Shown here: positions 10,843 through 23,580 of the stretch, piece after piece | How the letters are laid out: each line of letters begins with the position of its first letter | How positions within the stretch are numbered: the first letter of the stretch is position 1 | From: Tubiluchus corallicola | Lineage: Eukaryota > Priapulida > Priapulimorpha > Priapulimorphida > Tubiluchidae | Direction of reading: 5' to 3' | NCBI GenBank assembly: GCA_030141605.1 | Contig: JAQGDQ010000087.1 | Coordinates: forward strand, 124,001 to 188,000 | DNA length: 64,000 nucleotides | Notes under the pieces: generated by a model | Databases searched by the model: none | Told to the model about the DNA's origin: nothing | What the model saw: only the letters and a program-made list of their open reading frames with translations | Translations under genes and position numbers: made by a program

Positions 10843-11508
10843 TCCACGTTTAAAATAATAAAAATTAACAAAATTTTTCTGAACCTTGTTTTTAAACAGC
10901 ATTTGCATTCTTTTAGACAAAGCCATTGGTTTTTCAAAGTTATTTTCGGGCACTCAGCCAGAATTCATTTAATGCACTACTTTAGCTTTTATATTAAAGG
11001 AATAGTATCTTAAAGTACATTTGAAAAAATTACAAGAAACGCAAGGCAATATATTGTTCAAAGTTCTGAACAAAAGGAATGTTAGGACTGACATTCATGT
11101 TCCTTTCTAATTTATTTTCCTTAAGAGAGCAGTGAACTTTGTTTTTTTTGCAGCTAATATAGAGTACTTTCACTACCAGGAATTAACAATGACATTAAAA
11201 CAGGTGTGCTAATTTGCTTTCTCATAGTACAACCAAATGTGGCTAGCGATTGTTTTTTGTTTACTTAGCATACTAACTCTGAAAAACTCTCAAACTCTGA
11301 AAAAAGTATTACCAAATGCGTACCAATTTGATGTTACATTAACTTGTCTGGGACATGTCTTCATTTGACATTAATTTCGCTTTTTTTCTAGCATGACACT
11401 TTCCTCCTTGTTTGTCACTAACAATTACCAAGACTAACTATATTACAATGCTCTGTTTTACGACAGTTTAATTTAGCTTAATTAACACTGTTGTTAAAAA
11501 AGTAATAG
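10843..11508 (-). repeat. Right arm of the long inverted repeat
   Basis: About 666 bp, the reverse complement of 8561-9201. It begins TCCACGTTTAAAATAATAAA and ends TTGTTAAAAAAGTAATAG. It carries a small extra block near 11282-11306, where AACTCTGAAAAA appears twice, so one arm has gained or the other lost sequence. The arms would fold into a long hairpin with a 1.6 kb loop. Confidence 0.88.
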
Positions 11509-12960
11509 CCAACTTTTACCCGCTTTAGTCGTTGACTTTTTGTACTCGTTTTATCCACCCATTCAGTAGAATAGTCTGATCAGGTTCATTCTTATTTTCT
11601 GGCTTCATTTGTTTAAATGTAGAGATCTCTAAGGTAGGCTAGATAATTAAGATTAGCTGCTGACCTTTACTATATATTGTCACTTGCAAGTAGTAACATG
11701 TAAGCCTTTATTTTTTGTGATCTGCCTTTTTGTTAACTGACGCTCCTTCAGTCCTTTGTCCTGGTAAAGATTTTTTACAGGCCAACAACTGTAACTAAAT
11801 AGCTTTACATAATTAAGTTAGAGCAGCATAGATAGTTATAATGTTGTAAACTGGTCATCCTTTGGGAAAGCTTCGTCAATCTTTAATTTTATCTTTGAAA
11901 ACTGACGACTGACTTAATTCATCCTCAGAGACTGCTAACTGCGATTCCAACTGCTGTAAATTAGCAAACTAATAAATATGTAAATAAGGCATTGGGCAGA
12001 AACGGAAGGAAACAGCGTGGTACTTCAAGAGTCTGAAAGAGAACAAATTTATTGCCCCTACAAGAGGGTCTGTTAGTTTACGAACTCGTGCTTGTTTGTT
12101 ATGCTAAGACTTGGGAACAGAAAAACTTGATCCTATATTGTAATTACAAAGAAAACGGATGTTTCTACACTGTTGGAAACGCATGACCCAACTGCCTCTC
12201 TATACATATTATGAGTGATTCGGGTTTTTTAAACAATCAGTCGTTTGAGCACTGCAGTAATTGAAATTGCAAAAGATTTCACTTCCGGTAAACCTCAGAA
12301 GCAAACATTGTCTTGTTTTCGAATCTTAGATGGAAGAAGAACGCCTGTTTCGTGCTTGAAAATAATTAAGTCATAATGCTGTACTCTGTTTTCATAGATG
12401 GCGGAACAGCTACGTTTTTCTGCAGTTTTTCTCTCGGGCTTCTTAACCATGAAATTCTTGATCAGAAAATTGCTTCATTGTCATGCTTCAATTGCTAATT
12501 AATTAACTCAGGCTTTGGGCACTTGGTTGCTGAGCGCTTTTCCATATCGTGTGCGCATACTCAGCATAATATTTCTTCCATAGTGTGTAGGGATTTTTAT
12601 ATTTCAACTGGGACACATGTTCGCACAAACAGTATTTCTGTACAATACTCAGTAGGATAATATGCTCTACTCTGTTTCAATCTGTATTGTATTAAAATAC
12701 CTACCGTTCAATCAACCTCTCATTTCCCTTCTTGAAGTGAAACGCTTCTCCCCGGGGAGTTGGGTTTACTATGTATAGAGAGCATTTCAATCATGTTACA
12801 CGTGCTGCCGCATTCACTTGAGTTTTCTCCATCGAAGATTTTCGATGCTGCTCCGTGAAATTGAACGCGCGATGAAGTCCTGCGCGTACTTTTCTGCAAA
12901 TTTATACTTTAAAAGATGTTAAGGCAGCCATAGCTAAATAGAGTAGAAAGAATTATTGAT
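11509..12960. other. Noncoding intronic stretch
   Basis: No exon, RNA gene or repeat family recognised. A few CpG-containing patches (about 12740-12890) stand out against the AT-rich background. Confidence 0.4.
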
Positions 12961-12975
12961 TTGATTCCGGAAAAT

Positions 12976-13048
12976 TGTGCGGTGTAGTGTAATGGTATTA
13001 CATTTTGTAGCCATGTAATTCAAGGTTGGAAAAGGGCGAATTGCTCAT
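12976..13048 (+). repeat. tRNA-like relic (possible SINE head)
   Basis: TGTAGTGTAATGGTATTACA resembles a tRNA D-arm / A box. About 30 nt later CAAGGTTGGAAA resembles a mutated B box. The acceptor ends do not pair, so this is not a functional tRNA. Confidence 0.25.
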
Positions 13049-13049
13049 G

Positions 13050-16000
13050 AAATCTACGTAGACCAACGCAGAGCAAGCATCGCTTTTTGACGAACCCACA
13101 TTGTCTTTCCATATACGCTATGGAGGCTGTACGTATAGGGAATATTGTGCTGGCCCATAAACCTATACTCTTGCGCTGAATATTTAATCAGGCAAATATT
13201 TCTGTCTTGCTAATATTCATGGCAAATAGGTTGTGGATAAAGCTGTGGTGGTTGCAACTCAGAAGCCCTGAAGGAATTTTAATTAAAACTTGTCGGCTCT
13301 TTGTCGCTTTCTAAGCCATTTAATAATTTAAGCGAGTTTAAATTAAATTGTCTTTAAGACAACATGTCAGGATATTATAGCTGCATAAATTTAGACAGGC
13401 TGTAGGCCGTATATAACATAAGATCAGAAAACATGTGTTGACGTTGCTTAACTTGCTTCGAATAATGAAAAACGTTTAATGATTGGAATTGCAGGGTATG
13501 TCGAAAAATTAAAGCGAATAACTATTACAATCTTACAGTAACCGTTTACAATAAACGTTTTTCTTTTAAAAATTTAATAGACATATTTGAAAATAACTTG
13601 TTTGTGCGTGAAATTCAAATCTTTTGATTGTTGAACATGAAATTGCATTTGTTCGTTACATGTAATATGACAGAAACTTTGGAACTGGAAATATTCCTGG
13701 TTTACTACGGGCAAACGGCCAAACACAAACAGCAGCTTTAATTAGTTACAACGTAACCTTATTTCGAGGATTATCTCTATAGCAGTAGCTTTCTGTTGGG
13801 TGTACCACTTATAGCTTAGTGGACGAGACGAATAACTGGCAGTAAAAGTCACAAAACAAAACTTAAAAAAACAATCTTTGTTTTTGTACAAGGTTGATTG
13901 ATGCATTTATTAACAATTTTTGATACAGTAATATCTTAAATGGTTCTATTACTGTCTTAAATTGTTCTATATGGGTCGGTCAATATCAGTTGTTGACCAA
14001 GCACTATTGCTAGGTATGTGTCATTCTGAAGTGCAAAAACCATACTGTAACTGTCATTGACAGTAATATATTGTACAGGCTCTTACGCCCTAAGCCGATA
14101 TATGACAAGTATGATTCTTGCCTGTAGTAAATTTAGGGATGTCTTTACTTAGCACCCTCAAAGTTGTTGGCGTCAGTTTTTTTCTTTTCTTTTTGTCATA
14201 TAATGCTGTTTATTACACGCAGATGAATTGCTGTTATGAAATGCTTGCGTTTGGAGAAATATATATACAATATATATGTATATGTGTGTGTGATACTTTT
14301 TTCGAACATTTTCATAAATGCTCAGAAGCCTAATTAACAGCAAATATATACTGTCTATAATACTTACGGAAAACAGTAAATCTTTGATATATCAGCAAGT
14401 TACAGCTGCAATCGTAATAGACAGAGCTTGACTTTTAAATTAAGTTCTATATTTCAAGTCCTGCCTATACATTGGTTTTTGCGATAACTACTTTATTTTC
14501 ATCTGATGCTGTCGGACAGACGGACTCGTTTGTCAGACAGACACGTTTCAAAATACGCTGTTATTTAATACAGCTTCTATTGCCTGCCACAAGTTTAGGG
14601 AATCAAAGTTTTCTCTTGAATATCAGGCGAGAAGGCGAATTTCCATTATGTTTCTACATTGCAGCATAGTTGAGCGTGGTTTAGTCGCTTTTCCTAACAC
14701 CCAACAACGCCAGGGTACTTTCGCGTCTAGTTAATTGACGCTAAAAGTTTGTGTTTTTACTTATAAATGACTTGAGGTGAAAAACGTCAACTTCTTCAAT
14801 CTCCACTGGAGGTTTAAAATCTCGACTGGAGGTTTAAAGGCAGCGTAATTAGTTAACGATCGCTGATCGATAGTAGTGCAAGTGCTCACTGTGATATTTG
14901 TGCCCTGGCCTCATTAACTGCCAACTTGTAATAGCGGCAGAAAAGGTTGAACTTTTTAAGAGCAGTTCTTTGTGAGAAAGTAGCTGATTAGTGAAATGCT
15001 GATGCTACGTTGTACGAACTGTATGGATGAAGACATTTCACCTGCTGGCTTATTTTGAAGATGGGTATACATGCATTTATTAATGACAACTCTATAGATC
15101 GATGTATACGCCAAGATATAAACTCAGATGAAATTGATGAAGAAAGACTGATCTTTTTGTTTAGTCAAGTAAATCTTAATGTAAAACGTACAAGAAATAT
15201 TCAATAAATTGTGTGAGAACCATTCGGTGTGCTCTATGAATTATGATTTTCGGTACTAATATTTTTACAAATTTAGAAATAACCACAACTTAAATCACTT
15301 ATAACTTAGCTTTCCTGTTATTAGTCGTCTGAGAAACTCAAAAGAAATTCAGTGACAGTTTATGGCATCTGGAACTGAAGCTTCGCGTATTATCTTCTGC
15401 TAGTGAACTTGAATTTTTACTTGAAGTTTTATTAGTAAATCTATTAATGGAAGCAAAAACCGACCGAAAAAATAAACCGTTCACTATTTCTGGACAATCT
15501 GGTGCGTTGGCAGATGAATATCTTGTAAACTGTATTTAGTTCAAGTTTCTCTAATGATCTTTATTTTGGAGAACCGAGGGAGGTGTACTTTTTTGTGCGT
15601 CGAGAAGAAAAGATCGGCAACAGGTGGTGGAAATTATTCATGAAAAAACTGTTCTGAAAAAAATGTCCGCATTCTGTCAGCCGCCGTGCCCAAAGATAAG
15701 CTTTCGAAGGCACCAACTTCTGGATTAGAAACAGCTGATTTGCAGAACTGCTAACAATTTAACACAAACAACGCAAGCTTACTTGATCCTATCTGGCTTT
15801 TATCATGGATGGTCTCGCGCGGGACAAGTCAAATTCATATGGACCAGTAAGGCAGCAACCGTCCAGACATGTTCCCATTAAGTTGCGCCAGTGCTGGTCT
15901 CAAATATGATAAGAAAATATGAGCAGATGGAAGGTGAATGAAGTGAAGTAGTACACTTAGGGGAAGAACGCACCGCTGATGTTTTCGCAAAGCGTTTTGC

Positions 16001-16765
16001 GGCACAAAGCTTAGCTATAACCTGTCTGATTCGCAGAGTTATTGCATAAATTGTACATGACAGCATTGGCTCAACATTTGATTTTTATCAGCTGAATAAA
16101 TGCACCTCAGAGAAAAATATTAGCATTTAGTATTTTAAGTTTCTAAATTCCTTGGCAACATGCAGCTTAATCAATAAAACTCTTGCCATGCTTAAGGTAA
16201 GCCACTCATTCAAGACCTTGATGTGTCAGTTTTTGTTTTACTTTTACTGTAAGTGTAATCATGCTACTACAGTCCTACTTTTTCTCAAACTGTACTTTGT
16301 GGTAATGACTTTGACTTCATTAATTTAAATATACTGCTGCCGTGTGTGTTGAGGTGTGACATTGCTATAAACCATATTACACCCTGACTTTATTAGCATG
16401 CTCTTCTCTATTTTGTTTTTAACTAATGATTAAAGCACGTTGCGTGACTAATAGCACGTTGCTGTTGATTTGTCCAATTAATTAACTTTTGAAATTTTCA
16501 TAATGCGCTGCTTTGATTAGTATGATGTGAATAAACTAACGAGTTGTTGAATTTTTAGATTTTTAGTAAAACTAATGAGTTTTCATGGATTTTCAATAAA
16601 CTTTTTAAGACGTTGCTGATTGATCAAAATTTTTGTTTGGTTTTTCACTATTACTACTTCATTATAACGCTATGTTATATTATAACATGTGTGAAAGTAT
16701 CACATAATTAAGAAAATTTGTTTTACATGTATTTTGCAATTGAATTAAAGCTGAGTTTATAGACG
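13050..16765. other. Noncoding intronic stretch
   Basis: About 3.7 kb with no convincing exon. Visible items are minor: a TA-rich patch (14258-14295) and two tandem copies of a 20-bp unit containing ACTGGAGGTTTAAA at about 14803-14838. Confidence 0.4.
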
Positions 16766-16768
16766 TTA

Positions 16769-17400
16769 TACAGGGTGAGCACAAAGTTTCTTCCTGAACA
16801 GGGAAAACAGTGTCTCAGACGCCATTCTGATACAAACATGAATGTGATAGTATTGTGAAGAGAATTCGTAGATCTTGTTTCACGGGCTTTGTTACAGACA
16901 TTTTTCCAGTCAGGCGGTGCTGCAAGCACCAGTATCAGCATCTGTGGTCTCTTGCATAACAAGATTATTGGAGTTTTCTTCCTTACCAAGACCACCAATT
17001 TAGTAAATATTTACCTGGACGTGTTGCAGCTTTTGTTGCATCTCACTTAGAACATTATCAGCCATGGGTCGTTTACCAACAAGATGTTGGATCTCTGGAC
17101 TCGGGTTTAGTTGTCCGTCAGTTTTTGAATGAAAACTTTCCAAACCAAAGAACTGAGAAAAGTGATCCATCACGATGGCCACCAACGTTGGACGTTCATC
17201 ACATCTTGATTTTTTACGGGAGTGTACTATACGAAGGACAAAATGTACTGTTCATCAGTTTCTAATATTGCAACTCTGAAAGCAAGGTTGACGGAGGCAC
17301 TAGTGACGGTGAACGAAGAGATGCTGCAGAAAACATCGTGTTAAATGGAGTACAGTATCACTTAGATGCTCTCCAGAAAATAGCAGAGTACGTCTTGTAG
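16769..17400 (+). pseudogene. Relic of a Tc1/mariner-type transposase
   Basis: The + strand from about 16999 to 17265 reads as a damaged transposase C-terminal half. It has PGRVAAFVASHLEHYQP, then VVYQQDVGS, the position of the catalytic Asp in QQDGAPPH-type elements. VVRQFLNENFPNQ and RWPP follow. A degraded segment stands where the family has SPDLTPLDFFLWG, so the last catalytic motif is lost. After a stop and a frame change, NIATLKARLTEALVTVNEEM (about 17264-17323) matches the family's conserved LKxRIxxAVxxVxxxML tail. The motif TACAGGGTG at 16770 looks like the element's terminus, which would imply deletion of the N-terminal half. It has several stops and is not functional. The short open frames on the minus strand here are shadows. 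Confidence 0.7.
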
Positions 17401-17461
17401 TTCGCCATCAGTACCAGTGAAAAACTTTTTGAGATAAGATATAAGCTGCAAGAAATTAAAT

Positions 17462-17500
17462 ATATATAATCTTTATTTATTTAAAGTGGATTAACAAAAC
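17462..17500 (-). repeat. Retroelement 3' tail, family A
   Basis: On the minus strand it reads AATCCACTTTAAATAAATAA followed by an AGATTATATATA tail. The same junction (ATCCACTT, AAATAAATAAAG, TTATATA) recurs near 29053 and 36465, also in reverse orientation, and marks the 3' end of a retroposed family. Confidence 0.45.
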
Positions 17501-17833
17501 TGTAGTACTTGATACAAGTCTCTCCACAGCGTAGGTGCAAGTGAGTGAATGCATTATAACATCGATAAGATTTTCAAGCATATAACATCAACTAGGCATA
17601 CATATATCAGTTTGGCATAGTATATATCATCTGGGCATTAAACAATGCAGTAGATCATGTAAATTAAACAATACATGAATTCACGTCAAAAGAAGTGCAA
17701 AAAATTAAATGCGTGTTTGTACAAAATGTTTTGTGTAACAGAAGACTTTGTTCGTCTGTATATTTTCCATTTATAAAAACACTGTATTTTAAAAACTGAA
17801 GATTGTGCAGTCCTTACGTAATTACAATTACTG

Positions 17834-18015
17834 GTTAAAGATGAGCACATTTTAGTAATGTGGTAGATTGTAATTGATGGTGACTCTGCTGAGTAAATTT
17901 TTTTATTAAAATGTAGACAAAAAAGTTAAAGATGAGCACATTTTAGTAATGTGGTAGATTGTAATTGATGGTGACTCTGCTGAGTAAACTTTTTTATTAA
18001 AATGTAGACAAAAAA
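17834..18015. repeat. Recent tandem duplication, 91-bp unit, two copies
   Basis: Units 17834-17924 and 17925-18015 are almost identical. The visible difference is one base (GTAAATTTTTTT versus GTAAACTTTTTT). The near identity implies a recent event or an assembly duplication. Confidence 0.9.
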
Positions 18016-18019
18016 GTAA

Positions 18020-19637
18020 GTTATTAAATATCTGTGTGAATTACGCGTCGCCAAAAGCGAGGGTGTCTTCAGTTCTTTGTTCATCAGCGAGTTGATCATT
18101 AACACTAAAGCAGCTGCAGCGTTGTCCACACTGAAATGTAGGTTGCTATCTTCTAGTGATTGCCGACGTGAAATTGATTATATCAATAAAATTCCACACG
18201 CATTTATAACAGGAGACTGTAGTGCTTGAGGGCAGCAGACCGGTACAGTTGCTTGTCTAGATGTGGCAACAGTCAAATTCGTCTATAGATTTTACTATTA
18301 TTTATAGTCTATTGTCCTCTCAAAATATTTTGCTTTATATACATTATAACAATATAATCCTTTGCATATGTACATTGAAGGCATCGTGCTTTTTGAAAGC
18401 ATCGGTGTTATGTTGCTTTACGTTTAATTTATTTAAACTAAAGTTCAAGTATGGCAGCTTAAATGTCGGTGACATGTTCTCTAAACGGTTGCTGTATACG
18501 AATTTTTAATACGGCTAGTTTATTCCTACGCCCATTACATTTGCGACTTATGGGTACATGTGTACTACGTACTTACATATAAAAAATTAAAACGACGTGC
18601 TCGCAATATGAAAGACGACTTGGTCGTTCATTTACTTACCGTCTAGTAGAGAGCACGTCGTCTGTAGACAATAATTACAAGTCATGGTTATGGCCGCCAC
18701 CTTTCGCCACAAATATCTGCTTCTCACCACACCCTATGTGTTTGCGCCTTTCATGTTTGATCTATTGTTGCTAAGCTCATTAGTTATGGTTTTGTTCAAC
18801 CCATGTAAGTTAAAATTTTGGAGGATTTTGGCAGGTGTTTGTAATTCATGAAAACATTTACTGTACTGACTGCCTAATTTTCTATGCTTTGTATACAAAC
18901 TGTTTTTTAAACATTATTGAATTTTTTAGAATACATATGATTCGGTAAATAAGAACTTCTTATAATCACTGCCATACGTCTGTTTTCCGTTTAATTACTG
19001 CTCGTTTAATTATACGAACCATTATAGGGCTGCATAATTAAATCTGCAGGAGAAAAATAGAAATCTCTGTCCACGCTAATACGATCTGTAGCTGCTAGCT
19101 GTATATTAAGAATCAATCTCTATAATGTCACACTCAAGACGCTGTAGGTATAATATTCTCTTTCTATAAATATCAATACATTTGATGATTAAGTGTAGCA
19201 CACGTTAAGCTCCAGTAGGATTATCTGTTTCTGTCAGTGCCGTTAAATTCTTTATTTTGCGTTCAGGATTCCAACTTGTCGATAATCTGGCTGTACAATT
19301 ATTGTAATGAATATGGTCTTGATAATAATAATTGGAACTGTAAACGCCTAGATTACATCTATTACATTGGTATATTACATTGGAATTTTGATATTAGCTT
19401 TGCGTAGTCTAAATGTGAAATCCAAAATGTGAATTACAGTCACTGTGAATATTATGAGATCAATAATCGAGTGACTTGCAAGAGGTTAAGTGTCTTTTCT
19501 CTTTTTTCAATGTTGCCCACTCGATGGTTTTGTCACGTTGGCTAGGCTAGATATTCATACGTACTAAGTATATTATTTAACGAAAATCCCTCTGACATCT
19601 CGCCACTTTCAGAATAGCAAATAGATTTAATTGCAAT
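18020..19637. other. Noncoding intronic stretch
   Basis: No exon recognised. A small structure with 11-bp inverted ends (ACGACGTGCTC near 18593, GAGCACGTCGT near 18651) is visible, and otherwise AT-rich sequence. Confidence 0.4.
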
Positions 19638-20075
19638 TTAAAGGAAGACAGGATGATTTTTTGTACACTACCCCATTTTCAAATGGATAAAAATTATACA
19701 TTAAAGGAAGACAAGATGATTTTTTATATACTACCCCATTTTCAAATCCGATAAAAAGTATGCATTTCAACACAATTAATACTGCAAAAGCGTTTCTGAT
19801 AAGTAAATTATAGATTAAAAACTTAATAAATTAATTTTCAACGGCAAAAATATTCCATGAACGTGTTGTGCGTTTGCGAATCCAAAAATTGAAATACAGT
19901 ACTACTGTAAGACATTCAGGGTGTCATACTAAAACTAGACAAGTTATAAGATAAAAATTCAAATTTCAGATTTACGCTTTGTTCACGCATGAACTGTCGA
20001 AAGTGTGTAGTTCGTCAGAAAGTAATACATCTGAACTGAGAGGTACAGCACCTGTTTTTGTGCAATGCGTTTCCG
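19638..20075 (+). mobile_element. TTAA-bounded MITE, copy 1 (3' truncated)
   Basis: It starts at TTAAAGGAAGACAGGATGAT and carries the family blocks ACTACCCCATTTTCAAAT, ATTAATACTGCAAAAGCGTT, TAGATTAAAAACTTAAT, AATATTCCATGAACG and GTTTTTGTGCAATGCGTT. The first roughly 64 bp are duplicated in tandem (19642 and 19705). Similarity to the other copies fades near 20075, so the right end is missing. The short minus-strand open frames over this region are incidental. Confidence 0.7.
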
Positions 20076-20739
20076 AAATGGCAGTTGGTTTCTCATCTTG
20101 ATGCACTGTGTGAGATATTCGTCTTGCATGCAGTTTCGCATCCATGTTCCCACATATTGTACTTGAATAAACAAGCCGAACAAAGCCAAAGTTGTTTGCA
20201 TTTTGCAAATAATTTTTTAGCATTATAACACGAAAGCAAACGGGCGAAATTTTCAGGGTTTCTTCTGGCGTGTGAGAGTGCAACGGAATAAAGAAAAATC
20301 TTGCAATTTACACAACCATTCATGTCAGTTCGAGCTAACACATTCAGAAAGGTTTCTCCAAAGGATTTATCCTGTAATCTTGTTAGTGTGTCGCCACTTA
20401 TGCCAGCTGTTTCCCATTATAATTGTCTTGTCGCATCTTGAAGGTATAGTTTGGCTTCAAGGCACGCGAAATGTGACCACATCAATCTTTTTAATAGCGA
20501 CAGGATTACATAGATGTCTCGTTAACGTTTTTATACGAAAAATTTTAATCAATAAACATCAGTGAACTCTTTTGCCATTCTAATAGCAAACATTTTCAGA
20601 TAAAAGTTATTCGTAGTTTTACGTTTTTCAGCTCTTATTTTCTTTGCTGATTGCTGATTTGTAAGTACAATGGCTTCTATTCTTTTATGTAAAAAAGCTC
20701 CATTAATTGCATCACCCATGCAAATTTAGCTAATTTATT

Positions 20740-20795
20740 TATTTATTTTAATTTATTTTATTTTTATTTCGTACAAAGAGTAATGTACATTCAAT
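20740..20795 (-). repeat. Retroelement-like A-rich tail, reverse orientation
   Basis: On the minus strand, CATTACTCTTTGTACGAAAT runs into an A/T tail of repeated AATAAA and AAATAAAT. This looks like the 3' end of a LINE or SINE. The body, if any, would extend to about 21080 and is not recognised. Confidence 0.35.
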
Positions 20796-21296
20796 GATAT
20801 GAGACATTAATTATATAATGACATGCCGAAAAAGTAATTGCTTACAATAATATACTTCATTGTGTACTGAAAGAAAATCTTGTAAGCACAACATTGATAA
20901 TGAGAAAGGGTTAGGCAAAACAAGGCAGGGTTTAAAATTAGGGTGTGTATAGAAAAGAATGCCGTTAGAGGTGCAGGTTAGTCGAGGGAGGTTAAGTACT
21001 GCAATAATATTATGTACATTATATACAAGAAAACCTAATGAGGATAAATACATTACATTAATTATACGTACATAATACATTATGCATTACTCAACTGCTT
21101 ATGAAAACAAAACATAATAGACGGCAGTGCCAAACACATGACAGTTGACAAAGATATACGTGATGTACATATAATATGAACAAATTAAAGTATTAAACTG
21201 TATAGGAATCTTGTATGTTAACGTTAAGGTGCTATACCGCGATTTATTTATGGTTTTTTGTATTTAGTTTATAAGAAATGTGCCTATGAAAAACTT

Positions 21297-22003
21297 TTAA
21301 GGAAAGCAGGATAATTTTTTATCGCATCCTATTTGAAATACGGTAAAAAGTATACATTTATGCCTATAATAATGCCAAAGCATTTCCGATAATTAAGTAA
21401 TAGGTTAAAAACTTAATTAATTTGGGCGAGCTCAGCTAGTGATGACTTCAAAATTGAACATAATTTTCAACAGCGCAACAGTGGTACTGTATTCAGTGTT
21501 ATATACGAAAAATCGGCAAATTTTAGGTTTAAAATTCAACTTTCAAGTTTCCTCTGCACTCGCTCATGACCTCTCGAACCTGTGTACTATTTCACAACCG
21601 AGCACTTCTGAATTGAGACGTGCATAAATTCCTTGTACACAATAGACACGTGTAAGTAGTTAGTCTCTTTGTGTCTTTACCATACTCTTGTAAATATTGT
21701 ATTTGTATGTTTTTGCTAACGTGTTTTATATACGTTGTTTCTATGATAGACTGTATTTTCCAATTGGGTGTGAATAAAATAAAATAGCACCAGTTTTTTG
21801 TGAAACGCGTTTCGCGCTAGCCCCGTCCACTGAATGGCGAAATGCGTGTAACAGCGAAGTACTAGCCGCGCGAACGCGAAATTACGTTTGTGTGGTAATA
21901 ATTCTTTCACGCAAGTCACTATTGAAAAAATAGTATGTTCCATTTGAATATTTTACAAGAGTAGATTGTTTTAAGTTATAGTTTAAGATTGGGACCGTTT
22001 TAA
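21297..22003 (+). mobile_element. TTAA-bounded MITE, copy 2
   Basis: About 707 bp from TTAA at 21297 to TTAA at 22000. It has the diverged family start (AAGGAAAGCAGGATAATTTT), the AATTTTCAACAGCGCAACAG block, CGCTAGCCCCGTCCACTGAA with GGCGAAATGCG, and the family end GAGTAGATTG, GTTTAAGATTGGGACCG. It is the most diverged of the full-length copies and has no transposase coding. TTAA at both ends suggests piggyBac-type insertion. Confidence 0.7.
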
Positions 22004-23460
22004 GCACAAGCTCGTTTTGCCCTTCAGTTACTAGTTTCCTGATTCAACAGAAATCGTTCCATACAGCATCTCCTGAAGGGTTTCTTTGAATCATTGTTAC
22101 ATAATGCACATTCTTCACTCAGTACAGCTGCTTTGGACATGACCGCTATACATGTTTACAGTCTGTAAAACACTGGAGATCTTGTACTTTAGTACACGCT
22201 GACGACAGTTTATTCTGTAAAACATCCGCTCATAAGTGTCGAGTTTCGTTTTTTTATCAGTATAAGAAGCTTTGTTTGAGAGTTCTACACGGCTGGCAAA
22301 TGTTTTCCAGTTCTTTGTTTTAAACAGCATCTCCAGTGCACTGTGCTTTTGCGCAGCACTAATTAAATTTCGATGAGTTAAATTGAATTCTTGAATAGAG
22401 CAGTTGGCATGTGGTAAACTCGTTCTGACTTTGTATCAATAAAAAAACGGCAAATCGCACATAAAACTTTAAGTTTTGTATAGTTTGCCTTTTTTAATTG
22501 AGAATGTTAAATTAACTTAAATTGTACGTGTACATACAACTACATTGGCGTGGTTCATTTATTTCTTATAACTACTAGTACAGCAGTACTCAAAATTAGG
22601 CTAATTTAAAGAAGATATAATTTTTTATAAAAAACTGCAGTTCTGCTATATTTTTCAGATTTTTCTTTAACACTTTGTAGCGATTAGCACCGTTAACAAT
22701 AACTACTGTGCGCTATTGTAGCGGTATTAATTTTAGAGCCTTTCAAAAAGTTTTGAACTTACAAATTTTATTTTTTTTGCGAAACTTAAATTTAGAAAAA
22801 GCTCTTCGAGTTCTTCGTAAAGCTCTATAAGTACACATAAAAGCCTAGCCGCATTCTCTCTAATTCTAGCTCTAGAATATGTACCTAGGCAAGGTTATTG
22901 TCAAGTTCTTTGATCTCGTGTTTCCTGTATCGCACAAGCACAGAGATGCTTTCTTGGAGTTTTCAACCCTCGACACGTGTCTGACACATGTCTCCTTGCT
23001 GAAGAGGCTCCAAGTTCGTAGAGAAAAAAACTGAAGCAGTCCGAAGACAAATCACCCGGAAATCAGCAACAGGCAACAAATTATTGGGAAAAAAAGATTT
23101 TGTGTTCTTAATTTAGTTTTGCCTTTGTGCATTAGTAACATTTGCGTGTTAGTGATACGCCATTTCTTCTTGTTTTGCAAGACGCGTGTCTGCAAACATG
23201 GATACGCGTCCCTTTGCTGTTAAAAAGATTCAGATGTGCAAGAAAATGATTCCTGTGCCGACACGTGAATCATGAACCTCCTATGAACGCTGCCGGAAAT
23301 TACCAAAATCATGCTGTACAGATGATCAGAAATTCGCTTAGTGTTAATGAACGTATAGTATTAAATTCATTAAAGTAGGATAAGTAAGATCCGTCCCTCC
23401 TCGTATATTTCAATCTTTGAGTGTCGTGCGACATATAACAGTACTGTAACGAAAGTGTAT
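22004..23460. other. Noncoding intronic stretch
   Basis: No exon, RNA gene or repeat family recognised. Confidence 0.4.
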
Positions 23461-23479
23461 TGCCTCTGCAGTCTGCACA

Positions 23480-23580
23480 CCAATACATAATGCACCGCTA
23501 CACAACACAATACAATGCAGTGCTGTACAGAACAGTACAGTACAGTGCAGTGCACATTGCACTACAGTAGTGCACATTAC
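23480..23580 (-). repeat. Pentanucleotide-like GTACA/GTGCA array
   Basis: CAATACAATGCAGTGCTGTA, followed by CAGTACAGTACAGTGCAGTG, is a degenerate array of (ACAGT)-type units. It is the reverse complement in kind of the (ACTGT) arrays at 24188-24472, about 0.7 kb away. Confidence 0.7.

Noticed and set aside
18593-18661. 11-bp inverted pair ACGACGTGCTC / GAGCACGTCGT
   Set aside because: Too short to claim a mobile element; no further similarity between the flanks.
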